64,000 nt of DNA from Flavobacterium branchiicola (GCF_018383905.1 NZ_JAGYWA010000002.1:555369-619368); one strand, 5' to 3'. Shown: positions 1 through 8,723, numbered from the stretch's first letter. Numbers and translations are program-made. Notes: generated from the letters alone by a model not told the origin.

Positions 1-48
1 GACATAATATTTTTTTTAAATTATTTTAATTTACATTTTTGGAAATGC

Positions 49-262
49 TGAAACCCGATCGCGCGGATTTGCAATCCGTGCCCGCAACAGTAAGACACAA
101 AACAAATCATTCAAACAAAAATTCCACAAAGTAATATGCTTTTCTATACTTACAATGAGAACTTAACAATCTGTGCGGGCACAGATAACAAATCTGCACT
201 ATCGTTGCGGAGATATATCTGCGCGATCGGATATCGTTGCAGGCATAAATCTGCACGATCGG
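49..262. repeat. REP-like GC-rich palindromic repeats
   Basis: An AT-rich stretch is broken by several GC-rich short units. Positions about 57-90 hold a hairpin built on GCGGATT/AATCCG, and about 168-262 hold three related units of the form ATCTGnnC(G)nnATCG followed by GTTGC. The units repeat with alternating orientation and end just after the immunity gene (which is on the minus strand). They resemble REP-type extragenic palindromes; no transposase is visible in the window. No gene is seen in 1-266. Confidence 0.55.
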
Positions 263-266
263 GTAT

Positions 267-737
267 TTAGAAAGGATTGTATCCTTTTTTTACCATATCA
301 ACATGTACCTTGATGAAATCAGATAAAGTCTTTTTTAGACTTGTAAAAGGCAAAATATCATTTCTGGTTGGTAAATGAGCTTGGTAAACTATAGGGTTAT
401 CACCTTCATCTAAATAAACATATAAAAATTGTTCACCAGGATTGTGAGCATCAATAGCAAAAAATGGTCTTGTTATGCTTTTATTATAATTTGATAGCCA
501 TTCTCTAACTTCTGTTTGTAACTCCTCTTGAGTATTACCCGCATAGTCTAAGACATAACAATCGTTACCCGCAAGATACAATAATTCTCTAAGTGCTTGT
601 GGGAATAGATTACCATTATTATAAAGTTGTTCTAAATCTTCTATTTCTTCAATAGAAATTGGTTTTATTGGAAAGTTAAATGTTTTTCCGTAATGTATGG
701 GATTATCTCTTAAATAAGTGAGTTTTTCTATATTCAT
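267..737 (-). CDS. SUKH-family (SMI1/KNR4) immunity protein
   Basis: A 156-aa protein without signal peptide or membrane segment. The pattern of residues about 27-60 (an IEEIEDLE helix, then a small aromatic turn, then FPQALRELL and an aG-type ending) fits the SMI1/KNR4 SUKH superfamily, whose members are the most common immunity proteins of bacterial polymorphic toxins. It starts two bases after the stop of the 1103-aa toxin gene, the normal toxin-then-immunity order, so it is expected to bind and neutralise that toxin's C-terminal domain in the cytoplasm. Family assignment is from the sequence pattern; the pairing with the deaminase-like domain is inferred from position. It is the last gene of the leftward operon seen here. 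Confidence 0.7.
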   Translation of the reverse strand: MNIEKLTYLRDNPIHYGKTFNFPIKPISIEEIEDLEQLYNNGNLFPQALRELLYLAGNDCYVLDYAGNTQEELQTEVREWLSNYNKSITRPFFAIDAHNPGEQFLYVYLDEGDNPIVYQAHLPTRNDILPFTSLKKTLSDFIKVHVDMVKKGYNPF

Positions 738-739
738 GA

Positions 740-3700
740 TTATTCGTTTATCATATTTTTAACATTGTCCATTCTAATTGCGTCTCGATGAGCAATAAAT
801 TTAATTTCTAAAATCTTATTTTCTGAATTGGCATATATTTTTGCTGCCTGTAAAAATTTTTGACATGATGTACAAGTATATAGTGTAGATTCTATTTCAA
901 TAACAAATCTATTGCCTTTTGAGTAATGATTCTCAAAAAAGTTAAATAAATATTTTAGTTCGGTGTCATTAAATCGTCCTTTTCCGTCGATATCAAGAGC
1001 TTTGGTAACAAAAGCATTAAATTTATCAATATCTGAAACTGGAATAAATCGATTTCTAAAACTTAAGGGTGTATTTCTCATAATCATCTCATAATTATCA
1101 ATACCACCAGACATATACCATTCTGAAAAAGTTTCAACTAATTGATTATCTATGTAGCAACTTGTTGTAGCGCGTATTCGATTTGAATTTTGGAATAGCT
1201 TAAGTTGTTTAGGATTCAAATCATAAAATGCATCTGAAAAGCTGGTATAAAAGTCACGAAGCTGTGCTACTGACATCTCTTCAAAAATTATTTCTTTTTC
1301 ATAAGACTTAATGGCTGTATCCCAATTTAATCTTTGTCTTTCAATTGTTACACCTATTGTTTCTTTTGAGGAGTTGGTTCGTAGAATATTTTTTACATCA
1401 AGAACGGATAAATAATCTGGTGCTGTTGTAATTGAAATGCTAGCTTGGTCTAGAAGTATTATTCCTTTTGGATTTTCGATCAATTGGATTAAAATATTTT
1501 GTTCTATTTTACCATGTTTTTCTAAGAATCTCCATCTTTGTAATGGACTAAGAGATTCTAAAAAATTGCTTAACGGTGGATATTCATAAAATCTTGCAAT
1601 AGCATTTACTTTTGTATTACTAATTATAATATTAATGAATTTTCTATCAGTTATTTTTTTATCATTTAGATATTTCCAATTCTCCAAAGCATTTGATTTG
1701 TTAATTAGACTCCATTCTTCTTTAGATAATTTATTAAAATCGTCCCAGAAGGCTATTTTAACATCAGCAGCAAAGTCATCAAATTTTGTAACGATTATAT
1801 TTTCTTCAAAACCTAAATCAATAAGTTTTTGCCTAATACCAAGAATGTTTGTTGCTTTTTGAGTTCTAAGAGTTACTAATAAATTCTCTACATCAGGATG
1901 AATGACTCCCGAAGGGAAAGTATTTAAGAATTGGTCTGCAGCATTAATGGCTTTGTACCTAAAGGTAACTGATGCTGTAGCTTGTGCGATTATTAGCCAG
2001 AATAAAATTATATTTAGTTTTTCTAATTTTTCTATTTCTGAAGGATCATTAGATAATTGAATTAAATAATTATTGTAAGAGTATAATATACTTCCTGAAA
2101 TAGCTAGTGCATTTGTTGCTCCCTCTAAGGCAGTCCAAATTAATATTTGTTCACCTGCAAGTGCAGAATTGGTCAAAGCTTGATATATTCTTGATGCATT
2201 TTTTAGATAATTTAAATATTTTAAACTAGATAGGGCTCCAGTAAAATAAGCTAATGCTAATTCGATAGTAATTGCAATTCCTAAGCTTACTGCTGCATCA
2301 AATTCTTTAAGATCTTCAAACTCCTCAACATATTGAAAAATAAAGGCCGGATAGTAACTTGCTTCGGGTAAGACAACTTCTAAATCTGGCTGTATACCAA
2401 TTAAAGATATTGGATGATACATATGAAAATTACCAATTTCTTCAGGTAATTTAATAAGAGGTAAACTTTTAACTGCTGGTGCACCAAGTCCATCATCGAT
2501 ATATTTATTCTTGTAAAATTCAGTTTTTTCAGTTTTAAAAATTCTAATTTTATCATGAATAAAGTTGGCTGAATATTCAAAACCTTGTTTTGTAATTCCT
2601 TCTTCTGTAAAGTAATAACCAGTATTAAAAACCAATGCATTATTTAGTTCAAATTCATGAGAATTTTGAATAAAGTATGCATTTGGGTTGATATTACCTA
2701 CAATTGGAATGATTCCATTTGGGATATGGTAAAAGTTATATTTCGATGCTGTCCATAATTGATGAATAGCAAATACATATTGCCTTCTTGTAAGCACTTC
2801 ATCAACAAAAGGAATATATCTTTTGGTACGAGCATCTCCAAGGATGTAATAAATAGCTTGATAATTTGTATCCATACCATTATTACATTCAGCCAAATAA
2901 TCCAAAAATGAATCCGCTAAAGAAAAAGGAATTGAAACGATCAATCTCACTAAAAATCTCTTTTGATATTCTGCTAAATATTTCTTCTTTATGAAAGATT
3001 CAATTATTGATTTTGTAACTTCAAATGGAATAAGCGATAATGCATTGACAGGTAGTAATGTTAAAATGAATTTATATTTCTCAAACTCTGGAGCTTTTGC
3101 TAATGTTTGAGGAATTTTATAAAATTCATCGTAAAAACTTACCAATCCTAAATAATAATATTCAAAATCAGAATAAGTAGAATTCACATTAAAGGTTTCT
3201 GGCAAAGTACTTTTGTGTGGTAAAGCTGAAGAAGGGTCATAATAATATCCCCAACTTTTCTTTAAAAGAAAAAGCATTTTTTCAAAATTGGATAAGTTAT
3301 TAAGATCTATATTAATCGAGTTTGCAGCATCATTTAAAGTTTTTTCAGTACTAACATTTAAAAGTAGATTTGGAAATATCTCATTAATGATTTCTCTAAT
3401 TTTGAAAATTATAAGGATAGTAATTTTTTTTAATTTTCTTTTTTCTTCATCACTTGAATACTGATGAATGAAATTGCCTAAATTTTTCGCATAAAAATGA
3501 TACCCGGGAGTATTTACTTGATTTTGAACACTAACCGTTGAAGAAGAATAAGTCCTAGGTAATTTTAGTTTATAATCAATAATATCAAAACCATCAAGAA
3601 TGCCATCAGAATAGCTCCTTGGACCTTTACCACCAGACAAGCTTTCTATTAAAAAATTATATTTTTTTCTATCATAGAATAGTTCGTAAGGAGCACCAAA

Positions 3701-4051
3701 ATTAGTGACGTTTACAGAAATTGAATCATTTGCTTTAGCAATAAATTTATCAAAATTAAACTTGTGTTTGTAAATCATATCGCTAGCAGAGACAATATTA
3801 AAAATAACGCTTTCAGTATATTTTAAAAATTGGTCTTCATCATAAAATCCGTCGATTAAATCAGATCTTTTTTTATCATTTGTTTTAAACTCTGATTTAT
3901 GATGAAATGCATATTTAGTTGTAATGATATTTTTTTCAATGATTGCTTTGTGTGTAAAGCCTATTAAAAAACCTTCAATATCGAATCGCAAATCACTAAA
4001 ATCATTTGTTAATTGCACAGGTATACCTGATTTATATAAGAGTACTACCAT
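740..4051 (-). CDS. Large polymorphic toxin with deaminase-like C-terminal domain
   Basis: An 1103-aa protein with no signal peptide. Residues 1-580 are not recognised. Residues about 590-710 contain three hydrophobic helical stretches that could insert into a membrane. Residues about 770-950 are helical and polar. The last 80 residues carry D1029-T-E1031-LK followed by C1060-T-S-C1063-Q, the spacing and context of toxin deaminases of the BURPS668_1122/Toxin_deaminase kind, where the Glu is catalytic and the two Cys bind zinc. The first zinc ligand would be Asp1029 instead of the more usual His or Cys. The start codon overlaps the stop of the upstream 733-aa gene (TAATG), and the SUKH immunity gene follows two bases after the stop. 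Likely target is a nucleic-acid base or nucleotide; this is inference. Low GC and many Asn/Ile/Lys codons suggest acquired DNA. Confidence 0.6.
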   Translation of the reverse strand: MVVLLYKSGIPVQLTNDFSDLRFDIEGFLIGFTHKAIIEKNIITTKYAFHHKSEFKTNDKKRSDLIDGFYDEDQFLKYTESVIFNIVSASDMIYKHKFNFDKFIAKANDSISVNVTNFGAPYELFYDRKKYNFLIESLSGGKGPRSYSDGILDGFDIIDYKLKLPRTYSSSTVSVQNQVNTPGYHFYAKNLGNFIHQYSSDEEKRKLKKITILIIFKIREIINEIFPNLLLNVSTEKTLNDAANSINIDLNNLSNFEKMLFLLKKSWGYYYDPSSALPHKSTLPETFNVNSTYSDFEYYYLGLVSFYDEFYKIPQTLAKAPEFEKYKFILTLLPVNALSLIPFEVTKSIIESFIKKKYLAEYQKRFLVRLIVSIPFSLADSFLDYLAECNNGMDTNYQAIYYILGDARTKRYIPFVDEVLTRRQYVFAIHQLWTASKYNFYHIPNGIIPIVGNINPNAYFIQNSHEFELNNALVFNTGYYFTEEGITKQGFEYSANFIHDKIRIFKTEKTEFYKNKYIDDGLGAPAVKSLPLIKLPEEIGNFHMYHPISLIGIQPDLEVVLPEASYYPAFIFQYVEEFEDLKEFDAAVSLGIAITIELALAYFTGALSSLKYLNYLKNASRIYQALTNSALAGEQILIWTALEGATNALAISGSILYSYNNYLIQLSNDPSEIEKLEKLNIILFWLIIAQATASVTFRYKAINAADQFLNTFPSGVIHPDVENLLVTLRTQKATNILGIRQKLIDLGFEENIIVTKFDDFAADVKIAFWDDFNKLSKEEWSLINKSNALENWKYLNDKKITDRKFINIIISNTKVNAIARFYEYPPLSNFLESLSPLQRWRFLEKHGKIEQNILIQLIENPKGIILLDQASISITTAPDYLSVLDVKNILRTNSSKETIGVTIERQRLNWDTAIKSYEKEIIFEEMSVAQLRDFYTSFSDAFYDLNPKQLKLFQNSNRIRATTSCYIDNQLVETFSEWYMSGGIDNYEMIMRNTPLSFRNRFIPVSDIDKFNAFVTKALDIDGKGRFNDTELKYLFNFFENHYSKGNRFVIEIESTLYTCTSCQKFLQAAKIYANSENKILEIKFIAHRDAIRMDNVKNMINE

Positions 4052-6252
4052 TATTCTATATCTTTATTTAAAATTAAATACTCATCTTCGAATTGTTGTT
4101 CTGGCATGTAGTCGCTATATCCCTTACTAAAATGATACGTACGATCAAGTGAATAAACAAAAACAGGAATACCAGGTTCTTCCAGTTTATTATTACCTTC
4201 AGCATCTTCAACCACAATAGCAACTTTGTATTTCTGATATTTGATATTTTCAGGAGAAACCAACTCATTTCCATCTTCAAAAAGATCCATTAAAAACAAA
4301 CGGGGATTCTTTTTCTCTTTGGTAATCAGGGCTTTTATATTATCATTTTCGCTTGCGGTTAATCCCAAAATAATTTTGTTAGGAGTAGAGCCATCCAAAG
4401 TTTTTAGTTCAAGTCCTGTAATAGTTTCAGTGCTATCCGTAAACATTTTCAGATTGTAATAGTAAGGATCAGGCAGTTGGTACGTTTTACTATTGCCAAC
4501 GGCACCACCTGCTGAAGAAGATGTATAAGTAGTTGGATTTGTGCTTCCAGTTGCCGAAACAGCATTGTTCATAACATCTACAGCTTCAGTTATATAAGCA
4601 ACACGGGCAACAGTTGGTGTTTCTTCAATTCCAGTTTCAATAACATCATTTACTGTAAGAGTTTGTACAATCGAAATTCCTTGTTGTTTTTTATCATAAA
4701 ACGCATTGATAAGGTTCAGTTTTTCAGAAGTCATTCTGGAATAACTTTTATCACTGCCTAAGTTCAATAAAGGACTGGCTTTTATTAAATTAAAAACATT
4801 ATCAAAAAAGTTTGCCTTTCTATATGTAATTATGGGAGCCCCTTCTTCATCTGGTACTACTTGCGGATCAGTATACATATTCACTTTTCCTTGATAAAGT
4901 AAAATACTAAGCGAAGCAATATTTTTGCCTGCTACTGCTGGAGTTGTCAATTGAATGGTTGAGGTAAAATCTGCGTAATTGCCTTCTTCATCAGGAGGTA
5001 ATCTTAATCCGTCTGCGTTGATAAAAGTATCTTTTTGGGCGTTGGCAACATTGGCAATTTGTCCGTAAAAGGCGGTGTTGTTATTGTTGTCTGTTGGAAA
5101 TTGCAGGTACAAATTGTTTGTGGTAATTGTATTAGCCTGTTGTTGCGTGTTAACCAGAACTGGCCAACCTAATTTGCCATACGTTATAGCTGTCACTGGA
5201 ACTTCTTTGGTTACAGAATCTTCTAATAATCCTGTTTTTAGGTTTTCAGCATCTTCACCAATCTTATAGTTTCCGTAAAAATCATAACTGCGCGTACGAT
5301 CACTCTGAATATAAACGTACCAATTGTTTTTGGTTGCAAAATTGTTAATTACATCACTATAAATAGCGTTTCCTGTTTTCTTTGTTTTAGTTCCGGAAGC
5401 ATCTACTGTTATGGTGCCATCGGCAGTGTGTAAACCATAAAAAGCAGCAATATCAATAAATTGAGTACTTTGCTCTCGCTGAAGTTTTTTCGCAAAATTG
5501 GTAGCACCATTTGTGATAATTTCTGCAAAAGGTTTACGAGCATATTCCAGATTGAAATCAAACTCAGAATTATCAAAATCATGTTGGTAATCGCCATAGT
5601 TTAATACCACATCAATTCCGCATATACCTTGCGCAAAGTTTCCTAACGTTTTACCGCTATCAATTAAGGGTAATTCAAAGAGATGTTTTTCTTCTAAAGT
5701 ATTATCTTTCGTTTCAAACTTCGATTCCTTAAAAAAGAAATCAGATAATGGAGTTGATAATAGTTGAGCAAGATCATTTGGATTAAGATTGGCTTTAGGT
5801 TCTTCGTAACCAATGAATTCGGCTTTGAAAGGAATAGAAATAGGCGTTACTTCATCAGGTTCTTTTTTTCCTTCATAAAAAGCTTCAAAATCATCGTTAA
5901 TTTTAGTAATAAAATCAGAGGTTGAAGAAGTTTTTTTAATGATCAAAGGTTCGTCAGCGGTTGTGAAAAAATCACTTCTTTTTAAACCTCTGTAAACAAA
6001 ATATTTAATGTTTAACCCAGGAAATGGCTGTTTGTAAGGACGAAGAATAAGATTTACTTTTTCAGTGCTGCCCGTTTGAGGTTGTACTAAAACAACTCCT
6101 TTGCAGATTGAAAAGGCTTTTTTGGGCTCATTGCCCAAAGTAAATCGAGAAGTCAGGTTGAAAACAGTTTCAGACTTTGGGCCAAAACCCTGATCCGGTT
6201 GCTGTTGCGGAAATCCTCCTGACTCTATAAAAAAATGAGACTGTGCGGACAT
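4051..6252 (-). CDS. Unrecognised 733-aa protein coupled to the toxin gene
   Basis: I do not recognise this family. The protein has no signal peptide and no membrane helix. It is acidic, rich in Asn, Thr and aromatic residues, and looks largely beta-structured. A distinctive early motif is YFVYRGLKRSDFF at about residues 85-97. A Thr/Ser/Gly-rich low-complexity stretch lies near residues 565-590. Its stop codon overlaps the toxin start (TAATG), which implies translational coupling and roughly matched production, and the spanin-like gene ends 35 bases upstream. By position it could be a carrier, adaptor, receptor-binding partner or a second effector of the toxin, but nothing in the sequence decides between these. 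GC is somewhat higher than in the toxin gene, so the two may have different histories. Confidence 0.55.
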   Translation of the reverse strand: MSAQSHFFIESGGFPQQQPDQGFGPKSETVFNLTSRFTLGNEPKKAFSICKGVVLVQPQTGSTEKVNLILRPYKQPFPGLNIKYFVYRGLKRSDFFTTADEPLIIKKTSSTSDFITKINDDFEAFYEGKKEPDEVTPISIPFKAEFIGYEEPKANLNPNDLAQLLSTPLSDFFFKESKFETKDNTLEEKHLFELPLIDSGKTLGNFAQGICGIDVVLNYGDYQHDFDNSEFDFNLEYARKPFAEIITNGATNFAKKLQREQSTQFIDIAAFYGLHTADGTITVDASGTKTKKTGNAIYSDVINNFATKNNWYVYIQSDRTRSYDFYGNYKIGEDAENLKTGLLEDSVTKEVPVTAITYGKLGWPVLVNTQQQANTITTNNLYLQFPTDNNNNTAFYGQIANVANAQKDTFINADGLRLPPDEEGNYADFTSTIQLTTPAVAGKNIASLSILLYQGKVNMYTDPQVVPDEEGAPIITYRKANFFDNVFNLIKASPLLNLGSDKSYSRMTSEKLNLINAFYDKKQQGISIVQTLTVNDVIETGIEETPTVARVAYITEAVDVMNNAVSATGSTNPTTYTSSSAGGAVGNSKTYQLPDPYYYNLKMFTDSTETITGLELKTLDGSTPNKIILGLTASENDNIKALITKEKKNPRLFLMDLFEDGNELVSPENIKYQKYKVAIVVEDAEGNNKLEEPGIPVFVYSLDRTYHFSKGYSDYMPEQQFEDEYLILNKDIE

Positions 6253-6286
6253 ATTTAAGTGTTATTTTAAAAGTTTTTTATTTGAA

Positions 6287-6778
6287 TCAGAAAGGTTTGT
6301 TGTATTTGTAGACGAATCTCGCCAGTAGAAAAAGCAGTAAAAGCAGCAGTAGCTTTCCTAACCAAATCTGAACCTTTTGCCAAAAAGTCAAATAGTTGAC
6401 AAACTTGGTAACGGTGATGGTTTTTTCCTGAACATCTTTTACTTGTTTCGATTTCCAGGTAGCATAGAGTTCCTGTTCTTTTAGGTTGCAGTCTACTTGG
6501 AGTGTATTGTTATCCAGTCGAACCTTTGGGCTTTTTAATGTGCGCCCTGGTTCGGCTTGGATAACATTTTTAAGCACTACTTTTCCGTTAAGGCATTCCA
6601 GTAATGCATTATAAGAACTGCTGTCTTTTGCGATTTTAAAGACAGTGTCGTGTAAAGTTTCGGTAATGGTTATCGTCCGGGTTTTATTTTCGTTTTGTAC
6701 AGGTTTCGGACTTCTGCATGAAATCACCAATACGAAAGCGACAAACAAAAAAATCAAGCATTTTAGGTTTTTGATCAT
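6287..6778 (-). CDS. Spanin-like lipoprotein with C-terminal membrane anchor
   Basis: A 163-aa protein starting at the Met of MIKNLKCLIF; a longer frame reaches 6904 but would run inside the CHAP gene. The N-terminus is a lipoprotein signal with lipobox VISC (Cys21). Residues about 137-155 form a second strong hydrophobic helix (WLGKLLLLLLLFLLARF) followed by a basic tail. Lipid anchor at one end and membrane helix at the other is the layout of unimolecular spanins (u-spanins such as phage T1 gp11), which fuse inner and outer membranes in the last step of lysis. It follows the CHAP endolysin directly, which supports the idea. The repeated TITIT and VDCN segments are typical of small lysis-region proteins in Bacteroidota prophages, but no named family is claimed. 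Confidence 0.6.
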   Translation of the reverse strand: MIKNLKCLIFLFVAFVLVISCRSPKPVQNENKTRTITITETLHDTVFKIAKDSSSYNALLECLNGKVVLKNVIQAEPGRTLKSPKVRLDNNTLQVDCNLKEQELYATWKSKQVKDVQEKTITVTKFVNYLTFWQKVQIWLGKLLLLLLLFLLARFVYKYNKPF

Positions 6779-6806
6779 AATTATTGTGGGTTTATAAAAT
6801 TTGTTT

Positions 6807-7259
6807 TTAGAGGCGTAAAAAGCCTTTTGCACTGGTGATATTGCGTTTTCGTCTGGCCACTTTGTAGCCTTCCCGACCACCGAAATCGTTTGTGTTTCCT
6901 TCAATAGTATAAATCGTGTTTCCGACTACTTTTTCTATAAATCCGGCATGCCCGGTTCCGTTTTTAAAATCCATGATAAATACATCACCAGGCTGAGGTG
7001 TTTTTTTTACCAAAAGCGATCTAGAATTGTATTGATCTAAAACACCACCGGTTTTCTTTAAAGGATTTTTTTCGTTAATCTGTAGCGAAGCTCTTTGCGT
7101 ACACCAGTAGATAAAAGCCATGCACCAGGCATAACCTCTGCTAAGCCCCACGCTTTTTAAATAAATTTCAACTTCAGGACCGGCGTTACTGTTTCTCGGA
7201 ATTTCTTCGACGCCAATTTGAGCGGTGGCGATTTCTAAAGTTTTTTGGGCAAGTGTCAT
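6807..7259 (-). CDS. CHAP-domain endolysin (peptidoglycan amidase/endopeptidase)
   Basis: A 150-aa single-domain CHAP cysteine hydrolase. The catalytic Cys46 lies in YAWCMAF, His104 in GTGHAGF, and the acid/amide pair in IEGNTND (Glu120, Asn122), the usual Cys-His-Glu/Asn order. Such enzymes cut the peptide part of peptidoglycan. There is no signal peptide, so export would need a holin, and the gene overlaps the upstream holin-like gene by four bases (ATGA). The size and context (holin-like gene before, spanin-like lipoprotein after) point to a phage endolysin rather than a housekeeping hydrolase. Whether it lyses the producer to release the downstream toxin is inference. Confidence 0.85.
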   Translation of the reverse strand: MTLAQKTLEIATAQIGVEEIPRNSNAGPEVEIYLKSVGLSRGYAWCMAFIYWCTQRASLQINEKNPLKKTGGVLDQYNSRSLLVKKTPQPGDVFIMDFKNGTGHAGFIEKVVGNTIYTIEGNTNDFGGREGYKVARRKRNITSAKGFLRL

Positions 7260-7543
7260 GATGTTTTTCCGTTTAGCTGTTTAAATTTTTGTAATTCATC
7301 AACCAATTGTTGGTTTATAAGCATTAATTCTTTGTGTTGTATTTCCATTTTTTTGATGGTTTCTGTTGCAGCGGTAAGGCGTGCCGTAATGTCATCAAGA
7401 AGATCTCGGTAATATTTTACGGCGCTTACCGCATTGTCAAGTTCGGCGGCACGATCTTCTGCGAGTGATTTTCGCATCGAGAAAAGCCAGGTTATAAAAG
7501 CGGCAAAAAATGCCGTAAGAGTGGGGTATAGAAATTGTTCCAT
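7256..7543 (-). CDS. Holin-like small membrane protein
   Basis: A 95-aa protein with one N-terminal membrane helix (about residues 5-22, YPTLTAFFAAFITWLF) followed by a charged helical, coiled-coil-like tail of about 65 residues. This matches holin or holin-associated proteins of phages of Bacteroidota, although with one helix it could also be an accessory subunit. It overlaps the CHAP endolysin start by four bases, so the two are translated together. No signal-peptide cleavage site is evident. Function is assigned from topology and position, not from a recognised holin family. Confidence 0.55.
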   Translation of the reverse strand: MEQFLYPTLTAFFAAFITWLFSMRKSLAEDRAAELDNAVSAVKYYRDLLDDITARLTAATETIKKMEIQHKELMLINQQLVDELQKFKQLNGKTS

Positions 7544-7862
7544 TAAATGTTATTGTAAAATTGAATATTGGATTAAAGCTGTTTTCAGGAATAGACCTGA
7601 AGTGATATTTTTTGGAGGAAGCAGAACCATTTTTTTCTGGTTTGAAGAGCGCAATTGTTTCCTTTTGACATTGCAAAGATTGGGTGAAAAAAGCCCTGAA
7701 AAAAATGCATGCAAGGTCTGCGAACATTTGTATTCTAGGGCTTTACAGAGTTGTAAGGAAAGCGAACAGAAGTCGTTTTAGATGAAGTAAATGACTCATC
7801 TTTGCATCACAAAAAGGATGTTTTTGAAGATTTAAAAAAGAATAATTTTTCTTTTATGTTGA
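7544..7862. other. Gene-free interval upstream of the lysis genes
   Basis: No convincing gene. Long frames on both strands here overlap the holin-like gene and have no coding character. On the minus strand an AATCTTTGC box near 7671-7679 resembles the TAnnTTTG promoter element and may start the lysis/toxin transcript; this is weak evidence. Confidence 0.3.
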
Positions 7863-8108
7863 TTAAGAAGATTTTTCCTTGTTGCCCATAAGTTCTTCGA
7901 TTTTTTTTAGTTCAGATGTTATAGGTGTACATAGAATTTCGTACAAAGTAGTTCTCGAAATCGGGTAAACTGGATATACGTATTTACGCCACACCACAGT
8001 AGTTGGAATATCTTCTGTTTTGTGTTTTTGATACAGCTCTTTAATAAGCTTGTAACGCATTAATTTATTTTTTTGAATTCCGAGGCTTCTGTTTGAAGAT
8101 ATAGGCAT
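7863..8108 (-). CDS. Small phage-type protein, possible DNA-binding regulator
   Basis: An 81-aa frame from Met at 8108; an upstream Met at 8201 would add 31 hydrophobic residues that look non-coding, and a later Met at 8060 is also possible. The conserved-looking part is HKTEDIPTTVVWRKYVYP then VYPISRTTLYEILCTPI and a charged tail. The ISRTTLYEIL segment reads like a helix-turn-helix recognition helix, and similar short proteins occur in early regions of Bacteroidota transposable-type phages. I cannot name a family. It sits between the early genes and the lysis cassette, separated from both by roughly 300-400 bases, a place where a late-gene activator would be expected. Confidence 0.5.
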   Translation of the reverse strand: MPISSNRSLGIQKNKLMRYKLIKELYQKHKTEDIPTTVVWRKYVYPVYPISRTTLYEILCTPITSELKKIEELMGNKEKSS

Positions 8109-8414
8109 GAGAGATATATTTTGAATGATAGAAAAAAGAAAAAGTTTTAAGAAGAACGAAGTTTGAATAGTTAATTGCTTTGAATATTTATTTGATGACA
8201 TGATATTTAGACAGCCAAAACCATTTGATCATTTTTAATGAATGGTTTTAATTCTCAATGCCATTTTTATAGTAAACCTCGTTCTGAGGTAATGTTTGTT
8301 AAAGATTTTATTTAACAATCTAGGTCAGCAAACCCCGCATGACAATCCTGTTTCCAAAACCTTTTCAAGTTTGGATTCCAATAGAAAGAATGCGTTTTGG
8401 CTGTTATTTTATTA

Positions 8415-8486
8415 GGGCAGAAATCGCCCGATTTTCCGGTTCCTGGTTCTCTTCAAAAGGAAGAAGAATCAGGAACCATTTTTTTT
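8415..8486 (+). terminator. Strong plus-strand hairpin with T-run inside a minus-strand phage region
   Basis: Arms GGTTCCTG (8438-8445) and CAGGAACC (8470-8477) plus a partly paired CTTC/GAAG interior form a long hairpin followed by eight T (8479-8486), the form of an intrinsic terminator for plus-strand transcription. A smaller GGGC/GCCC hairpin precedes it. All nearby genes are on the minus strand, so it would end an RNA that has no visible gene; a short antisense or phage RNA is possible. Confidence 0.5.
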
Positions 8487-8522
8487 ACTCACATGTATCG
8501 GCTGCAAGTTTGAAGGTCATTT

Positions 8523-8723
8523 TTAGCCTCTGTAAGTGGCTGTGGTGTGTTTTTTGAATCTAGGATTTTTAATCACAATACTTTCGTACTGATAAAAAGC
8601 CCGACGTTCTTTGCTGGATAAATCATTAGTGCAGTTCCAGTTTCCGAGTCCGTCTTTAAAGATCGTATGTTCGTTTACTTTGTAGCTTTCATGATCTGTA
8701 ATTGGTTTTATTTTTACGCTCAT
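8523..8723 (-). CDS. Hypothetical small phage-region protein
   Basis: A 66-aa soluble, basic protein without signal or membrane segment, not recognised. It contains two Tyr-rich patches and an ERRAFYQYE helix. It overlaps the end of the upstream 55-aa membrane protein gene by 35 bases in another frame, a compact arrangement common in phage early operons. No function is proposed. A 300-base interval without a gene but with a strong hairpin follows it. Confidence 0.45.
   Translation of the reverse strand: MSVKIKPITDHESYKVNEHTIFKDGLGNWNCTNDLSSKERRAFYQYESIVIKNPRFKKHTTATYRG

Noticed and set aside
1635..1862. Plus-strand and other-frame ORFs inside the large toxin and adhesin genes
   Set aside because: All are antisense or frame shadows of the long real genes, without promoters or coding composition.
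6779..6904. The upstream extension of the spanin-like frame
   Set aside because: It lies inside the CHAP endolysin gene in another frame, and starting there would place the lipoprotein signal in the middle of the protein.
7434..7781. Plus- and minus-strand frames of about 95-115 aa overlapping the holin-like gene
   Set aside because: They are antisense or frame-shifted shadows of the holin-like gene and the non-coding stretch beside it; composition is unlike real proteins.
8339..8557. A 72-aa plus-strand frame in the phage region
   Set aside because: It runs straight through the terminator-like hairpin at 8438-8477, has low-quality composition and no promoter or neighbouring plus-strand gene.
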